This document shows positions 46,601-56,952 of a stretch of 64,000 nt of DNA, piece after piece. This stretch comes from Gigantopelta aegis (Eukaryota > Mollusca > Gastropoda > Neomphalida > Peltospiridae). The translations under genes and the position numbers were made by a program. Location of the stretch: positions 2,628,696-2,692,695 of the forward strand of contig NC_054701.1 in the NCBI RefSeq assembly GCF_016097555.1, written 5' to 3'. Every line of letters begins with the position of its first letter. Within the stretch, counting starts at the first letter, position 1. The notes below the pieces were generated by a model. It did no database searches. It saw nothing but the letters and a program-made list of their open reading frames with translations, and was not told the origin of the DNA.

Positions 46601-49600
46601 AACAACACTAGGGAAGACGATTAGATGGTCTATTCTATAGGTCTCAGTGGTATATAAATATATTAAAGCGGCATTAGAGAGTTGACAAAGGAAATAATAC
46701 GCCAGACGGTACCGAAGAACCAAACAAGAACCATGGCGCCCGTCTGGTCGCAACGAGGTAAATACAGACTGACGCTGAGGAAGTAAATGTCACGTGTAGT
46801 TTAGTTTTTGATGTTAGCGATTAATATTTTATGTACTTTTTTTTTGCTGGTCAACCAGATTATGTTTTTATTATTCATATATGAACATGGAAATAAAGTT
46901 ATTGTATTGTATTGTATTGTGTGAATGACGCTTGGCCCAACAATGACATCCAAAAGTTGTTAGGACGCTGCAAGATACCAACACTTATCAGGGGCGGGTC
47001 CACAATTTGAGGAAGACGTGGGTGCAACGCATTTTCATTGACAACTTTGGAAACAAAAATGTTAAACTGAGTTGTAGTCCGATTTGTTTAACACTAACAC
47101 ATTCTTGATATTCCTAGTTTCACTATATTTCTTAGAATTAAAGGTACGCACATTATATAGTTTAGCACGAAATGGTCATTTGGTATGTATATTCGTTATC
47201 ATTACATAAAAATTGGCTTGCTTAACGACAGCAGTAGAGCACATTGGTTAATGGATGTCTAACGTCTCATAATTCTGACACAGCCTTCAGAGGAAACTTT
47301 CCAACTAGCAGTAAGATATATTTTATAGGCGCTTCCCCGCATACAGTACAGCACATACCACGGCCTTTGATATACCAGTCGCGGGGCACTGGTTGGGACG
47401 GGGGGGGGGGACCCAATGGGTTCCACGAGGTGGTTTCACTCTACGACCCAATCACCTATAGCTAGATTCGTACTTCACCGCCGACCCAATCACCTATAGC
47501 TAGATTCGTACTTCACCGCCGAGTCTTGTTGGCGGGTAGTTGACTCGCCCAGTCCTGCTTCTGTTCAAACTTAATCCTGAAGTCGGTGTAGTTTTAACAC
47601 AGTTCGTATTAAAGTCAGTGTAGTTTTAACACAGTTCGTATTAAAGTCAGTGTAGTTTTAACACGGTTCGTATTAAAGTCAGTGTAGTTGTAACACAGTT
47701 TGTATTAAAGTCAGTGTGGTTTTAACTCGGTTCGTATTAAAGTCAGTGTGGTTTTAACTCAGTTCATATTAAAGTCGGTGTAGTTTTAACACAGTTCTAA
47801 AGTCAGTGTAATTTTAACAAAGTCGGTGTAGTTTTAACGCAGTTCGTATTAAAGTCAGTGTAGTTTTAACACAGTTTGTATTAAAGTCAGTGTAGTTTTA
47901 ACGCAGTTCGTATTAAAGTCGGTGTAGTTTTAACACAGTTCTAAAGTCAGTGTAGTTTTAACACAGTTCGTATTAAAGTCAGTGTAGTTTTAACGCAGTT
48001 CGTATTAAAGTCAATGTAGTTTTAACAGTTCGTATTAAAGTCAGTGTAGTTTTAACAGTTCGTATTAAAGTCAGTGTGGTTTTAACGCAGTTCGTATTAA
48101 AGTCAGTGTAGTTTTAACACGGTTCGTATTAAAGTCAGTGTCGTTTTAACGCAGTTCGTATTAAAGTCAGTGTAGTTTTAAAGCGGTTCGTATTAAAGTC
48201 AGTGTAGTTTTAACGCAGTTCGTATTAAAGTCAGTGTGTTTTTAACGCAGTTCGTATTAAAGTCAGCGTGGTTTTAACGCAGTTCGTATTAAAGTCAGTG
48301 TAGTTTTAACGCAGTTCGTATTAAAGTCAGTGTAGTTTTAATGCAGTTTGTATTAAAGTCAGTGTGGTTTTAACACAGTTCGTATTAAAGTCAGTGTAGT
48401 TTTAACAGTTCGTATTAAAGTCAGTGTGGTTTTAACGCAGTTCGTATTAAAGTCAGTGTAGTTTTAACGCAGTTCGTATTAAGGTCAGTGTAGTTTTAAC
48501 GCAGTTCATATTAAAGTCAGTGTAGTTTTAACAGTTCGTATTAAAGTCAGTGTAGTTTTAACACGATTCGTATTAAAGTCAGTGTAGATTTAACACGGTT
48601 CGTATTAAAGTCAGTGTCGTTTTAACGCAGTTCGTATTAAAGTCAGTGTCGTTTTAACGCAGTTCGTATTAAAGTCAGTGTCGTTTTAAAGCGGTTCGTA
48701 TTAAAGTCAGTGTCGTTTTAACGCAGTTCGTATTAAAGTCAGTCCTTGCTGAAAGAACATTCCGTCCAAAGATTTAATATTGAAAAACAAATGCGACAAT
48801 TGAGGACAAACGACCCAAAAGCTTTTTACAAACTACTTAAACGACCTAACGAAGATAATAACTTACCACCGTTAGATGTTTTCTATCATTTTTTCCAAAC
48901 TCTAAACAAAGGCGAATCGGACGATAACGAAACAAAAATAAACTTTAATAACATAGACTCAGATAGTGAAAATGTTTTAAACAGTAGAATTGAAGAAAAT
49001 GAAATATTAAATGCTATAAAACAACTGAAAAACGGTAAGGCACCTGGAATCGACAATATCATTAATGAATACATTAAAACAACTGCCGGCATAATACTAC
49101 CAATCTATATTAAACTGTTTAACATAATCTTCGACAATAGTGTTTTTCCCAATGAATGGTTGACTGGATTAATTAAACCCATTTTTAAAAATAAAGGAAA
49201 TCGTTCATTACCAGAAAATTATAGACCAATAACATTGCTCTGTTGCATCTCTAAACTGTTCACCACAATTTTAAATAACCGATTAAATGCTTTTATTGAA
49301 GAAAATAATATACTGAATGAATCTCAGACTGCTTTCCGAAAAGGCTACTCTACTACCGACCATCTATTTAATATACATTCTCTGATAGAAATTTTAAAGA
49401 CAAGAAAAAGGAAATTATTTTGTGCTTTTGTAGATTTCCAAAAAGCTTTTGATCTTATTTCTAGAACTTGCCTATGGCAGAAACTGTTAGAAAATAATAT
49501 TAATGGAAAATTCTTTAAAATAATTTATCAAATGTATCAAGGAATAAAGTCATGTATTTGTACAAAAACCGAAACCTCTGAGCTATTTCCATGCAACATC

Positions 49601-52600
49601 GGTGTCCGACAAGGAGAAAATTTGTCGCCTGTCCTGTTTTCCCTGTATTTAAATGATCTAGATAATTACTTAAAAAGCCAAAATTGTACTGGGGTATCCC
49701 TGGATAGAGATGAAACGTTCGATAAAACAGCTCTTTACTTTTTATGTTTATTATATGCTGACGATACTGCGCTTCTCGCATCAAACGCCTCTGACTTACA
49801 ACAATCCCTAAATGTCTTTTCACAATATTGCAATAAATGGAAACTCAAAGTAAATGCAAGTAAAACTAAAATAATCATTTTCAATGGAACCAGTAATGAT
49901 TACAAGAAAGTTTTTATACTTGGACATGATGTGCTTGAAAACGTAAAAGAATATAAATACTTAGGTCTTACTTTTACCAAACTAAATAAATTTAATACAA
50001 GCAAAAAACTACTAACTCAAAAGGCAACAAAAGCAATGTACTTTGTTCTGTCTAAATCCAAAGACAATAACTTTTCAATAGAATGCAAATTAAAACTATT
50101 TGATTGCATTGTACTCCCGATTCTCTTATACGGGTGCGAAATATGGGGTTATGAAAACATCGATATCATTGAAACTATTCATATAAAATTCCTAAGACAC
50201 ATCTTACCAGTTAAAAAAGGCACCCCGCTATTCATGTTATATGGAGAACTAGGAAGAAGACCCCTTAAACTAATTATTCAACAAAGAATTATAAGTTTTT
50301 GGGCCCGTATCGTATCTGGTAAACAAACAAAATCATCGTTTTTACTGCATGAATTAATGTTACACGACTCTTCTGTTAATGGATATAGTTATAAATGGAT
50401 AAAAATGGTCGAAGATATATTTAACCAGCTAGGCATGACAAATGTTTGGATGTCACGGAACTTTTCATCCGTAAAAATACTTCTTAATCAAGTAAAATTA
50501 AGACAAAACGACCAGTATTTACAACAATGGAATACAAACATAACTTTATCATCAAAAGGTAAAACGTACACTATATTTAAGGAAAACCTTAGATTAGAAA
50601 AATATCTTATTATATTACCACAAACATGTTGGACTATATTACTCAAATTTAGAACATCTAATCACTACTTACCAATCGAAACAGGACGCTGGAACAACAC
50701 CCCAGTGGAAGATCGAACGTGCACATTATGTAACAATAATGATATTGGAGACGAATTTCACTATTTATTCACATGTACTTATTTCACTAACTACCGTAAA
50801 ATTTGCTTAAGCCATATTATTATAATAAACCAAGTACGCTGAAATTTAAACAACTAATGACGAATAGCAAAATAAGTGTTCTCAAGAAATTATGTAAATT
50901 AATAAAAGAAATTATTAATAAATGCAGTAAACCCTAAAATATATGTATATGAATTATGTACAATGTCTTATTACTACCCAAGTATACATGTATATATGTG
51001 TGCGCATGTCTGATTAGCACATTTGGTAGGAATTACAATAATGTGACATTACATTACTTTATTCTAATTGTATTATATTATTCCTTATTATTCTATTGCA
51101 TTTGTATTATACTATTGTCTCTATTACTTTATTGCATTTGTATTAATACTATTGTACTATTGTCTCCTGTAAACCCTATCTTGTCACTACAGTTTATATA
51201 TCATGTTCCTCATATGCCGTTGTGTAACGGCCTGAGTGTAATAAAGTTCTGTTCTGTTCTGTTCTGTCGTTTTAACGCAGTTCGTATTAAAGTCAGTGTG
51301 TTTTTAACGCAGTTCGTATTAAAGTCAGTGTGGTTTTAACGCAGTTCGTATTAAAGTCAATGTAGTTTTAACGCAGTTCGTATTAAAGTCAGTGTGGTTT
51401 TAACGCAGTTCGTATTAAAGTCAGTGTGGTTTTAACGCAGTTCGTAATAAAGTCAGTGTAGTTTTAGTATAACCGGATGTTTTCACAACACCCATGATTG
51501 CGCACAAAATTTGAGTACTTTGTTTTACAGGTACCCCACACGTTTCAAGCAGAAGGCTACTTAACACTGTGGTACTAGATGAAATATAATTGCATGTATT
51601 TTTTGCTCTGATGAAACTAATTATTTTTTATAACTAACAGTCACATTTATCATCAATGACAGGACTTGTGGTATTAACTGCTCTATCAAAGGTCAAGGTG
51701 CACCTCGAACTTTGACCCAGCCGGATGTTAGTTGGTTTAGTACTACCTATAGTGTTACGCTCTGAACGCTTGTATGTTGTTGTAGCTGACGTGTGCGTGT
51801 GCAGCGTGACGGCCAAGCGGTGGGTGAGGACATACGACGACACCGACCTCGTCCTCCAGCTGCCCTGCACCTACCGACTGACCGAGATCGAGGCTCGCAG
51901 CGGCTGCAACATGGTGGTGTCTGCAACCACAGACAGTCTGTTCGGCTTCGGCACGGCGGTCGACTTGAAGGGTCTCCAGTTCTCCGTCCACAAAGGACAA
52001 TACGGGGTGTTCGGGACCATCGACGATCACGGGATTACGGTAAGGACAATACGGAGTGTTCGGGTACATCGACGATCACGGTATTACGGTAATGACAATA
52101 CGGGGTGTTCGGAACCATCGACGATCACGGGATTACGGTAAGGACAATACGGAGTGTTCGGGACCATCGACGATCACGGGATTACGGTAATGACAATACG
52201 GAGTGTTCGGAACCATCGACGATTACGGCATTACGGTAAGGACAATACGGGGTGTTCGGGACCATCGACGATCACGGCATTACTGTAAGGACAATACGGA
52301 GGGTTCGGGACCATTGACGATCATGGAATTACGGTAAGGACAATACGAGGTGTTTGGGACCGTTATGGAATTACGGTAAGGACAATACGGGGTGTTTGGG
52401 ACCGTTATGGAATTACAGTAAGGACATTACGGGATGTTATGCACCATTGACTATTACGGAATTAAATTGTGTGTATGGTGGGCGGGGGCATACACACTGT
52501 CTATAAGCCGCGTTATGGGGCAACAAAAAAATATAAACGGTGGTTGTGATAAAAATGCGGTAGGATTGAGGGGCTATGCCCAAAACCATCTCACCCCACC

Positions 52601-54719
52601 CTCCGCACTTTTGGCTACCCTTGTGTTTGATGAAGGGTTATGCGGGAGGAGAAGACAGAGGTACATACTGTGATCGACATTGCAAACAAATATGATGTGT
52701 GTTCCGATGATTATATGAATACTCTCCTAGCCACCTCTTTCTGAACTTACTACCAAAAAGAAATAAAATTAAAATTGCTAGTAGTCCCAATTCAAGTACG
52801 CTAAAACCTCCTCAAACCAGACGTTTTTCATGGTCCCTTTTTAAATACCAATACATGGCAGTACTTCTCTAAACCGGATACCCCTTTAAACCGGAACTTT
52901 TACTTGGTCCAGTGGGTGTCCAGTTTTGGGCGGTTTCACTGTAATTGCATGGATCCAATTCATCTTTCTAAGGAACTCAACAAATACTGTATACATCTTT
53001 CAATAGAGATTATAACTTGTTGTCCAAACAAACGTCTTTTACTCATTCGTCGTCCTGCTTTATGTAATGGTGGTGGTGGTGATGATGAAGATCACCACTC
53101 TCGAGGTGAAACTCTTCATAGTAACAACGGAAATCATCCTCATTCTCATCTTGAATTCTCCCAGAAACAGAACACGACAACTGGTCACAGCATCGGCTTC
53201 AGTCTCCCCGTCAACTTCAGGAATGGCGACCTCGACGTGCTGTGCTACATGGACGACGACAACGCCTACAACATCTACGTACCGCTCTGCGACACCGTGC
53301 TCCGTTACCACAGCAACGGGTTCGCGCTCGTCGGCTCGCTGATGGGCAATGCTCGGGTGGGAAAGAATCTGATGTGCGGCAACTGCGACGGCGTTCAGAA
53401 CGAGCTGACGATGTTACCGTACAACATCGCCGACAACGTGCACTCGCTGGAGGACTTGGCGGCGGCCAAACTCTACTACACGTCGCTGCAGATCAGCGGA
53501 GATTCCAGGTAGAGTTAGTTACACGGGCGTACCGTGCTTCTAGCAGACCTCTTATACACTTTAAACATTAGTTTGTTTTGTTATACGACACTACTAGAGC
53601 ACATTGATTTGTTAATCATCGGCTGTTGGATGTCAACCACTTGGTAATTCTTACAAGTAGGGCTGAATTTATGATGTCTGTTTTTCTTAAACGCGGGTGT
53701 TTAAGCATCGCAAATGTATGTAGTTACACTCGTAATTATAAAGCTTTGTAAATTCGGCCTTTAGAAAACACGATACAATTTTCCAATAACAGCAAGGGAT
53801 CTCTTATATTATATGCACTTCCCACAAGCAGTCTGAACAGTCTGATTATTTCCCACATACGTGACAGCACATACCACGATCTTTCATATACCAGTAGCGG
53901 GGAACTGGTTGGGACGAGAAAATCCCCAATAAGAGAATGAGTCCATTGAGGGGTTCGATCCTACAATCCTACGATTGAAGCACCTGAGACGCGCGCACTA
54001 CTGACTGAGTTAGATCCCCCCCCCCCCCCCCCCCCCCTAAACCTGGTATAAAAACAACCTCCACTAACAACCAACTCTAAATCATTAACATCCTACCCTT
54101 TAATGCAATCGTCAAGATATTCTCAGCTTTCAAAGTGTGGCACTCGGTCGGGTAGTGTACGGTTTGTATGTATGCGTGAGGAAATTATGTGTGCAAATGT
54201 TAAAATGGACCTTTAATAACCGAATTAATCGTTTTATTTTTTCTTTGTTTTTAAAGCTGATTTCACGAGGAGTTTTGTTTTACAGTATAAAGCGTCCCAT
54301 ACTCACGTTATGCTCACGTGGTATGTACTGTCCTGTCTATAAAATATCCTTTGCGCCTGTATGCTCAGAATAGCTAGCGTGTTGGAACAAGTCCCCTTCT
54401 CTCTGTAGGACAGGACGTACTCAGTGGGAAAACGCTCGCTTGATGCGCGGTCGGTCTAGGATCGATCCACGTCGGTGGGACTATTGGGCTATTTCTCGCT
54501 CTAGCCAGTGCACCACAACTGGTATATCAAAGGCCGTGGTATGTGCTATCATGACTGTGGGATGGTGCATATAAAAGATCCCTTGCTATTAATGGAAAAA
54601 TGTAACGGGTTTCATCTCTATGACTGTCAAAATGACCATATGTTTGACATCCAATAGCCGATGATTAATAAATCAATGCACTCTAGTGGTGTCGTTAAAC
54701 AACACAAATAAACCTTCTC

Positions 54720-54766
<47 letters not shown>

Positions 54767-54795
54767 GTATGTCTCAGTCTCTGTCTCTGTCTGTC

Positions 54796-54861
<66 letters not shown>

Positions 54862-56952
54862 AAACACACACACACATTTTTCAATAACCATATGTTTGAC
54901 ATAGTTTAAAATGTGCTGAGATGCAAGACAAATATTGCTTTGCTTTAAATAAATATTTATTTGATTTGTTTCCTTTCACTTGGACATTTATATGTATAAC
55001 TGTACCAATACATTTAATGCATTTTCACATGAAATTTAAAATAGTTTGTATCAAATTTCACCCATTAACCATGTATTCGTTTGACTACTATCCTGTTTGA
55101 TGTAGTTTTGAGCCGACATGTTTTAATGGCTAACTTAAATTGCTATAAACCTGTCCGCACCCTAACGTTATTGTTCATTATGCATATATCTGTACAGCGA
55201 CATGAACAAACATAACTGACAGATCGCCATGTATACCATTCAAGGAAATAATACGAACGATATAGATAATTAATGTACGTTATATGAAAATCTTGATGCC
55301 ACATTCACACGCGAATATAAATACATTCTGGACTGGCTACATACAACTAAAGCTTTTCTTGTGATCAATGATCTGGTAGCAACATTATTCCGTATTTAAA
55401 TATAGAAAAAAGAAAGAAAGAAAGAAAGAAAAAAAGAAAGAAGTGTTTCATTTAACGACGCACTCAGCACAACTTACAAATACGGTTATATGACGTGGAC
55501 ATAGGGTTAAGGACCAGGAGGAGATAATTGGAGAGGAAACCTGCTGTTGCCATTCCATGGGTTTTTCTTTTCGGTTAATTAACAGCAAGGGATATTTTAT
55601 ATGCATTATCTCCCAGACAGGACAGTATATACCACGATCTTTGTTACACCAGTTGTGGAGCACTGGCTGGAACGAGAAATAACCCAATGGGCCTACCGAT
55701 GGGGGTCGATCCTAAATGAAACATTTATATTTCACAATTACCCCGACTTGTTACCATACACTCTGTATAACACGACGGCGACTTGTTACCATACACTCTG
55801 TATAACACGTCGGCGACTTGTTACCATACTCTGTATAACACGTCGGCGACTTGTTACCATACACTCTGTATAACACGTCGGCGACTGGATGGGGGGGGGG
55901 GGGGGGGGTAATTTAAAAAAAAGATAAGCATCCGTTCCCTACTTCCACGCACCCAGCCACCCCGTCTTGTACGATATACGGTGACTTCCACGCACCCAGC
56001 CACCCGTCTTGTACGGTACACGGTGACTTCCACGTATCCAGCCACCCCGTCTTGTACGGTACACGCTGACCACGCACCCAGCCACCTCGTCTTGTACGGT
56101 ACACGGTGACCACGCACCAGCCACCCCGTCTTGTACGGTACACGGTGACTTTCACGCTCCCAGCCACCCCGTCTTGTACGGTACACAGTGATATCACCAT
56201 TACTGACATCGTCAAAAATATTAATTTCTATTCTTTAAACTGCTACGAGTAATACGCTTAACATGATTGTCGAGTCAAAACACAATGTTAGGGCTGTTCA
56301 AAACTTAATCAGACTGCCAAGGGGTGGAGGGGGGTGGAGAGGGGTAGGGAGTCATCGTAATTAGTTTATACCTAGTGAGTCTGGAAAAGTGCACGTGCAA
56401 AGACGGTTTGCTGTCAATGAAAACAAAATGTAGCGGGTTTCCTCTGAAGACCCTATGTCAAAATTATCAAATGTTTGACATCACACAGCTCATAATTAAT
56501 TAATCAATGTGCTCTAATGAGGTCGTTAAACAAACGAAAAAAAACTTTAGGCCGAATTTACGAAGCTCGGTTTTTTTTCAATGTAGATGTAGGCTACATG
56601 TAGTTAAACGCGTGTAAGTAAAAAACGGGCTTTGTAAATTGGACCCGTTAACTTGTATTTGCTATTATACTATTTCAGGAGGTGTATCGACTACAAAAGC
56701 CACCTGTACCGGTGTTACCCCAGGGATGCCGTGTCCGTCCTCAAAATCTGCTCACGGGTGCTCACTGGAACCAGTGAAATGGGACAGTGTCTGCGCACGC
56801 GCGCAGGACGCCAGCTACTGTACAACACTTTCTTTGAGTGTGTGAAAGCTTCCTGCCGACGCCGAAAGACGTCCGGATTAGCTGGGTGTTTGGTTATCAA
56901 GAACATAGCTCTTCTGTTTACCTGTTACTACCCACACGAAATGAAGTGTTAA
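43585..56952 (+). CDS. Gene B model: secreted VWD-C8-like protein, 4 exons
   Basis: Coding exons 43585-43663, 51786-52039, 53165-53508 and 56679-56952 total 951 nt, or 316 residues plus stop. Intron phases 1, 0, 2 are the same as in gene A once its symmetric EGF exon is left out. The protein has a clear signal peptide, a VWD domain with MCGNCDGVQNE at its end, and a cysteine-rich C8-like tail. The VWD opening has lost GDPH (it reads VCVCSVTAKRWVRTYDD). It lies on the same strand as gene A with 11.5 kb between stop and start, so it is a tandem paralogue. Long divergence and motif loss hint at changed binding. Intron 1 (8.1 kb) was searched by eye for an EGF exon and none was found, but a diverged one could be missed. 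Confidence 0.78.
43725..43820. repeat. Poly(G) and G/T-rich tracts
   Basis: A run of about 24 G followed by T- and G-rich blocks in gene B intron 1; could form G-quadruplexes. ORFs across it are low-complexity artefacts. Confidence 0.85.
43915..44165 (-). mobile_element. SINE fragments with tail type B, rearranged
   Basis: TTTAACGCCACCACTAGAGC (43,926) and TTTAACGACACCACTCGAAG (44,047) are two copies of one tail end; the second runs into the core (GCAAAGGATCTTTTATATGC) up to CACATACCACGTC. Heads are missing. Confidence 0.75.
44400..44880 (-). mobile_element. LINE C-terminal fragment
   Basis: On the - strand it reads TPKGLLYQHVLNEF, NRKHLRLESARLN and then VLCSVSVIEDDYHFIIKC, the Cys/His terminal motif of a LINE reverse transcriptase. 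Frames shift between pieces. It is tail-less and broken. Confidence 0.7.
44881..45468 (+). mobile_element. LINE 3' end fragment with (ATTGA)n tail
   Basis: Pieces read LKLPIDERYLKEICRIRIC, SGRYRNIERSERKCTIC then NTNVIEDEYHTM, and the element ends in AATAAAGAATTGAATTGAAT. It lies head-to-head with the - strand fragment at 44,400-44,880 of a related family. Confidence 0.75.
45469..46060. other. Gene B intron 1 segment with a poly(C) tract
   Basis: No gene. A run of about 22 C lies at 45,875-45,896. GGGTTCAGGAGTATGCTCCC at 45,800 resembles parts of dispersed DNA elements but has no partner end here. Confidence 0.4.
46062..46300 (+). mobile_element. SINE, family 1, 3' truncated
   Basis: Head CCGGCCTCGGTGGCGTCGTG through the core to AAAAGATCCCT, where it is cut and joined to a reversed SINE. 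Confidence 0.88.
46301..46563 (-). mobile_element. SINE, family 2 head with tail type B, reversed
   Basis: From GATTTAATAATAATCGAGTA to a degenerate head (GGCGATTGCTTTACCAATTG). It abuts the family 1 copy directly, giving a head-to-tail inverted chimera. Confidence 0.8.
46875..46920 (+). mobile_element. LINE-like 3' tail, (ATTGT)n
   Basis: AATAAAGTTATTGTATTGTA TTGTATTGT resembles the pentamer tails of the other LINEs here. No coding part is recognised upstream. Confidence 0.5.
47210..47425 (-). mobile_element. Degenerate SINE, tail type B
   Basis: CTTAACGACAGCAGTAGAGC to GGTTGGGACGGGGGGGGGGA; core signatures GCACATACCACGGCCTTTGA present. The head is lost in a poly(G) run. Confidence 0.7.
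47430..47525. repeat. 38-bp direct repeat, 2 copies
   Basis: GACCCAATCACCTATAGCTA GATTCGTACTTCACCGCC occurs twice in a row. Confidence 0.9.
47575..48745. repeat. 32-bp minisatellite, about 36 copies, left part
   Basis: Unit GTTTTAACGCAGTTCGTATT AAAGTCAGTGTA with single-base variants and some shortened copies. It is cut by a LINE and continues at 51,268-51,470. Confidence 0.95.
48746..50937 (+). CDS. LINE reverse transcriptase, 5' truncated
   Basis: It is open for 698 codons to 50,842. Visible blocks: [40 protein letters not shown] (about residue 228, region A with the first Asp), [19 protein letters not shown] (region B), [11 protein letters not shown] (about residue 337, catalytic YADD), [11 protein letters not shown], and a C-terminal CTLCNNNDIGDEFHYLFTC (about 658-676), a Cys/His zinc-like motif with all four ligands. 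A single-base slip near 50,815 moves the last part (KFKQLMTNSKISVLKKLCK, stop near 50,937) to another frame. It copies LINE RNA at a nicked target, but without endonuclease this copy cannot act alone. Clade is not assigned. Confidence 0.88.
48746..51267 (+). mobile_element. 5'-truncated LINE with open reverse transcriptase, inserted in the 32-bp array
   Basis: The element starts inside the protein-coding part, so ORF1 and endonuclease are missing, and it ends AATAAAG(TTCTG)n. A GCCGTTGTGTAACGGC stem lies just before the tail, conserved in the copy at 17,326 (GCCGTTGTGCAACGGC). The array resumes directly after the tail. Confidence 0.9.
51268..51470. repeat. 32-bp minisatellite, right part
   Basis: About six further copies of the GTTTTAACGCAGTTCGTATT unit, continuing the array left of the LINE. 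Confidence 0.95.
51786..52039 (+). CDS. Gene B exon 2: first half of VWD domain
   Basis: Acceptor TTGTAG|CTGAC (phase 1) and donor ATTACG|GTAAGG (phase 0) bound 254 nt. It reads ADVCVCSVTAKRWVRTYDD, LQLPCTYRLTEIEA, SGCNMVVSATTD and ends GVFGTIDDHGIT. It aligns with gene A exon 3 at C-x-C, YDD/YDG, LPC and the next Cys, but the calcium-associated GDPH opening of VWD domains is replaced. GC-rich codons stand out from the AT-rich intron. Confidence 0.85.
51993..52440 (+). repeat. 49-bp array seeded on the gene B exon 2 donor, about 8 copies
   Basis: Donor-like GGTAAGGACAATACGG or GGTAATGACAATACGG recurs with a 49-bp period (GT at 52040, 52089, 52138). Each unit contains about 45 bp of the exon end (GTGTTCGGGACCATCGACGA TCACGGGATTACG). 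Later copies are shortened. Confidence 0.92.
52441..53164. other. Gene B intron 2
   Basis: 52,795-52,945 reads AAACCTCCTCAAACCAG, AAACCGGATACCCCTTTAAA, GGTCCAGTGGGTGTCCAG and GGCGGTTTCACTGTA, similar to ends of pogo/Tigger-like DNA transposons. This is a weak call. A (GGT)n/(GAT)n stretch precedes exon 3. Confidence 0.4.
53165..53508 (+). CDS. Gene B exon 3: second half of VWD domain
   Basis: Acceptor TTCTCCCAG|AAACAG (phase 0) and donor GATTCCAG|GTAGAG (phase 2) bound 344 nt. It reads NTTTGHSIGFSLPVNFRNGD, LCYMDDDNAYNIYVPLC, FALVGSLMGNARVG and MCGNCDGVQNE, the VWD end motif shared with gene A ([11 protein letters not shown]). It continues LPYNIADNVHSLEDLAAAK. Confidence 0.9.
53563..54003 (-). 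mobile_element. SINE with family 3 head, carrying a nested MITE
   Basis: Tail type B starts GTTTGTTTTGTTATACGACA; the head at 53,945-54,003 is of the third type (reverse: GGGGATCTAACTCAGTCAGT, B-box-like). A MITE interrupts it at about 53,660-53,766. A poly(C) run of about 25 follows at 54,008. Confidence 0.75.
53660..53766. mobile_element. MITE (GGCCGAATTTAC type), nested in a SINE
   Basis: AGGGCTGAATTTATGATGTC at the left and AGCTTTGTAAATTCGGCCTT at the right are inverted ends of an element of about 105 bp. A second copy lies at 56,546-56,645. Confidence 0.7.
54037..54405. other. Gene B intron 3 segment, nothing recognised
   Basis: AT-rich intron sequence between the poly(C) tract and the next SINE. 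Confidence 0.4.
54408..54714 (+). mobile_element. SINE, family 2 head with tail type B
   Basis: AGGACAGGACGTACTCAGTG head, TAGGATCGATCC B box, core and AGTGGTGTCGTTAAACAACA tail. Confidence 0.9.
54721..54870. repeat. (TA)n(TGTA)n(TC)n microsatellite cluster
   Basis: Consecutive TA, TGTA, CTGT and CT repeats, then a short CA run, directly after the SINE tail. Confidence 0.95.
54871..55438. other. Gene B intron 3 segment
   Basis: AT-rich without recognised features; a (GAAA)n run at 55,408-55,440 is the tail of the following reversed SINE. Confidence 0.45.
55441..55716 (-). mobile_element. SINE, family 2 head with tail type A
   Basis: GTGTTTCATTTAACGACGCA to CCGATGGGGGTCGATCCTAA; the last part of the head is missing. 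Confidence 0.85.
55735..55910. repeat. 35-bp minisatellite (4 copies) and poly(G)
   Basis: CGACTTGTTACCATACACTC TGTATAACACGTCGG repeats four times, then a run of about 18 G. Confidence 0.92.
55930..56195. repeat. 43-bp minisatellite, about 6 copies
   Basis: CACGCACCCAGCCACCCCGT CTTGTACGGTACACGGTGAC with variable spacers. Confidence 0.92.
56388..56545 (+). mobile_element. SINE core and tail type B, 5' truncated
   Basis: AAAATGTAGCGGGTTTCCTC to GAGGTCGTTAAACAAACG. Confidence 0.75.
56546..56645. mobile_element. MITE (GGCCGAATTTAC type)
   Basis: Inverted ends AGGCCGAATTTACGAAGC and GCTTTGTAAATTGGACC. It lies just before the last gene B acceptor. Confidence 0.7.
56679..56952 (+). CDS. Gene B exon 4: C8-like cysteine-rich tail and stop
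   Basis: Acceptor CTATTTCAG|GAGG continues phase 2; TAA at 56,950-56,952. It reads RRCIDYKSHLYRCYPRD, LKICSRVLTGTSEMGQCLR, LLYNTFFECVKASC, GLAGCLVIKNIALLFTC and ends YYPHEMKC. The cysteine order matches gene A exon 5. The last nine codons and the stop are part of the repeat unit that fills the next 1.2 kb. Confidence 0.83.

Noticed and set aside
47210-47465. Small ORF in the degenerate SINE
   Set aside because: The translated sequence is the reverse of a SINE core; such ORFs recur at every SINE in the window.
51755-52069. Antisense and shifted ORFs over gene B exon 2
   Set aside because: GC-rich coding sequence leaves shadow frames open; the + frame has matching splice phases and VWD cysteines.
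53060-53571. Shadow ORFs over gene B exon 3
   Set aside because: Same reason: only one frame continues in phase with exons 2 and 4 and carries MCGNCDGVQNE.
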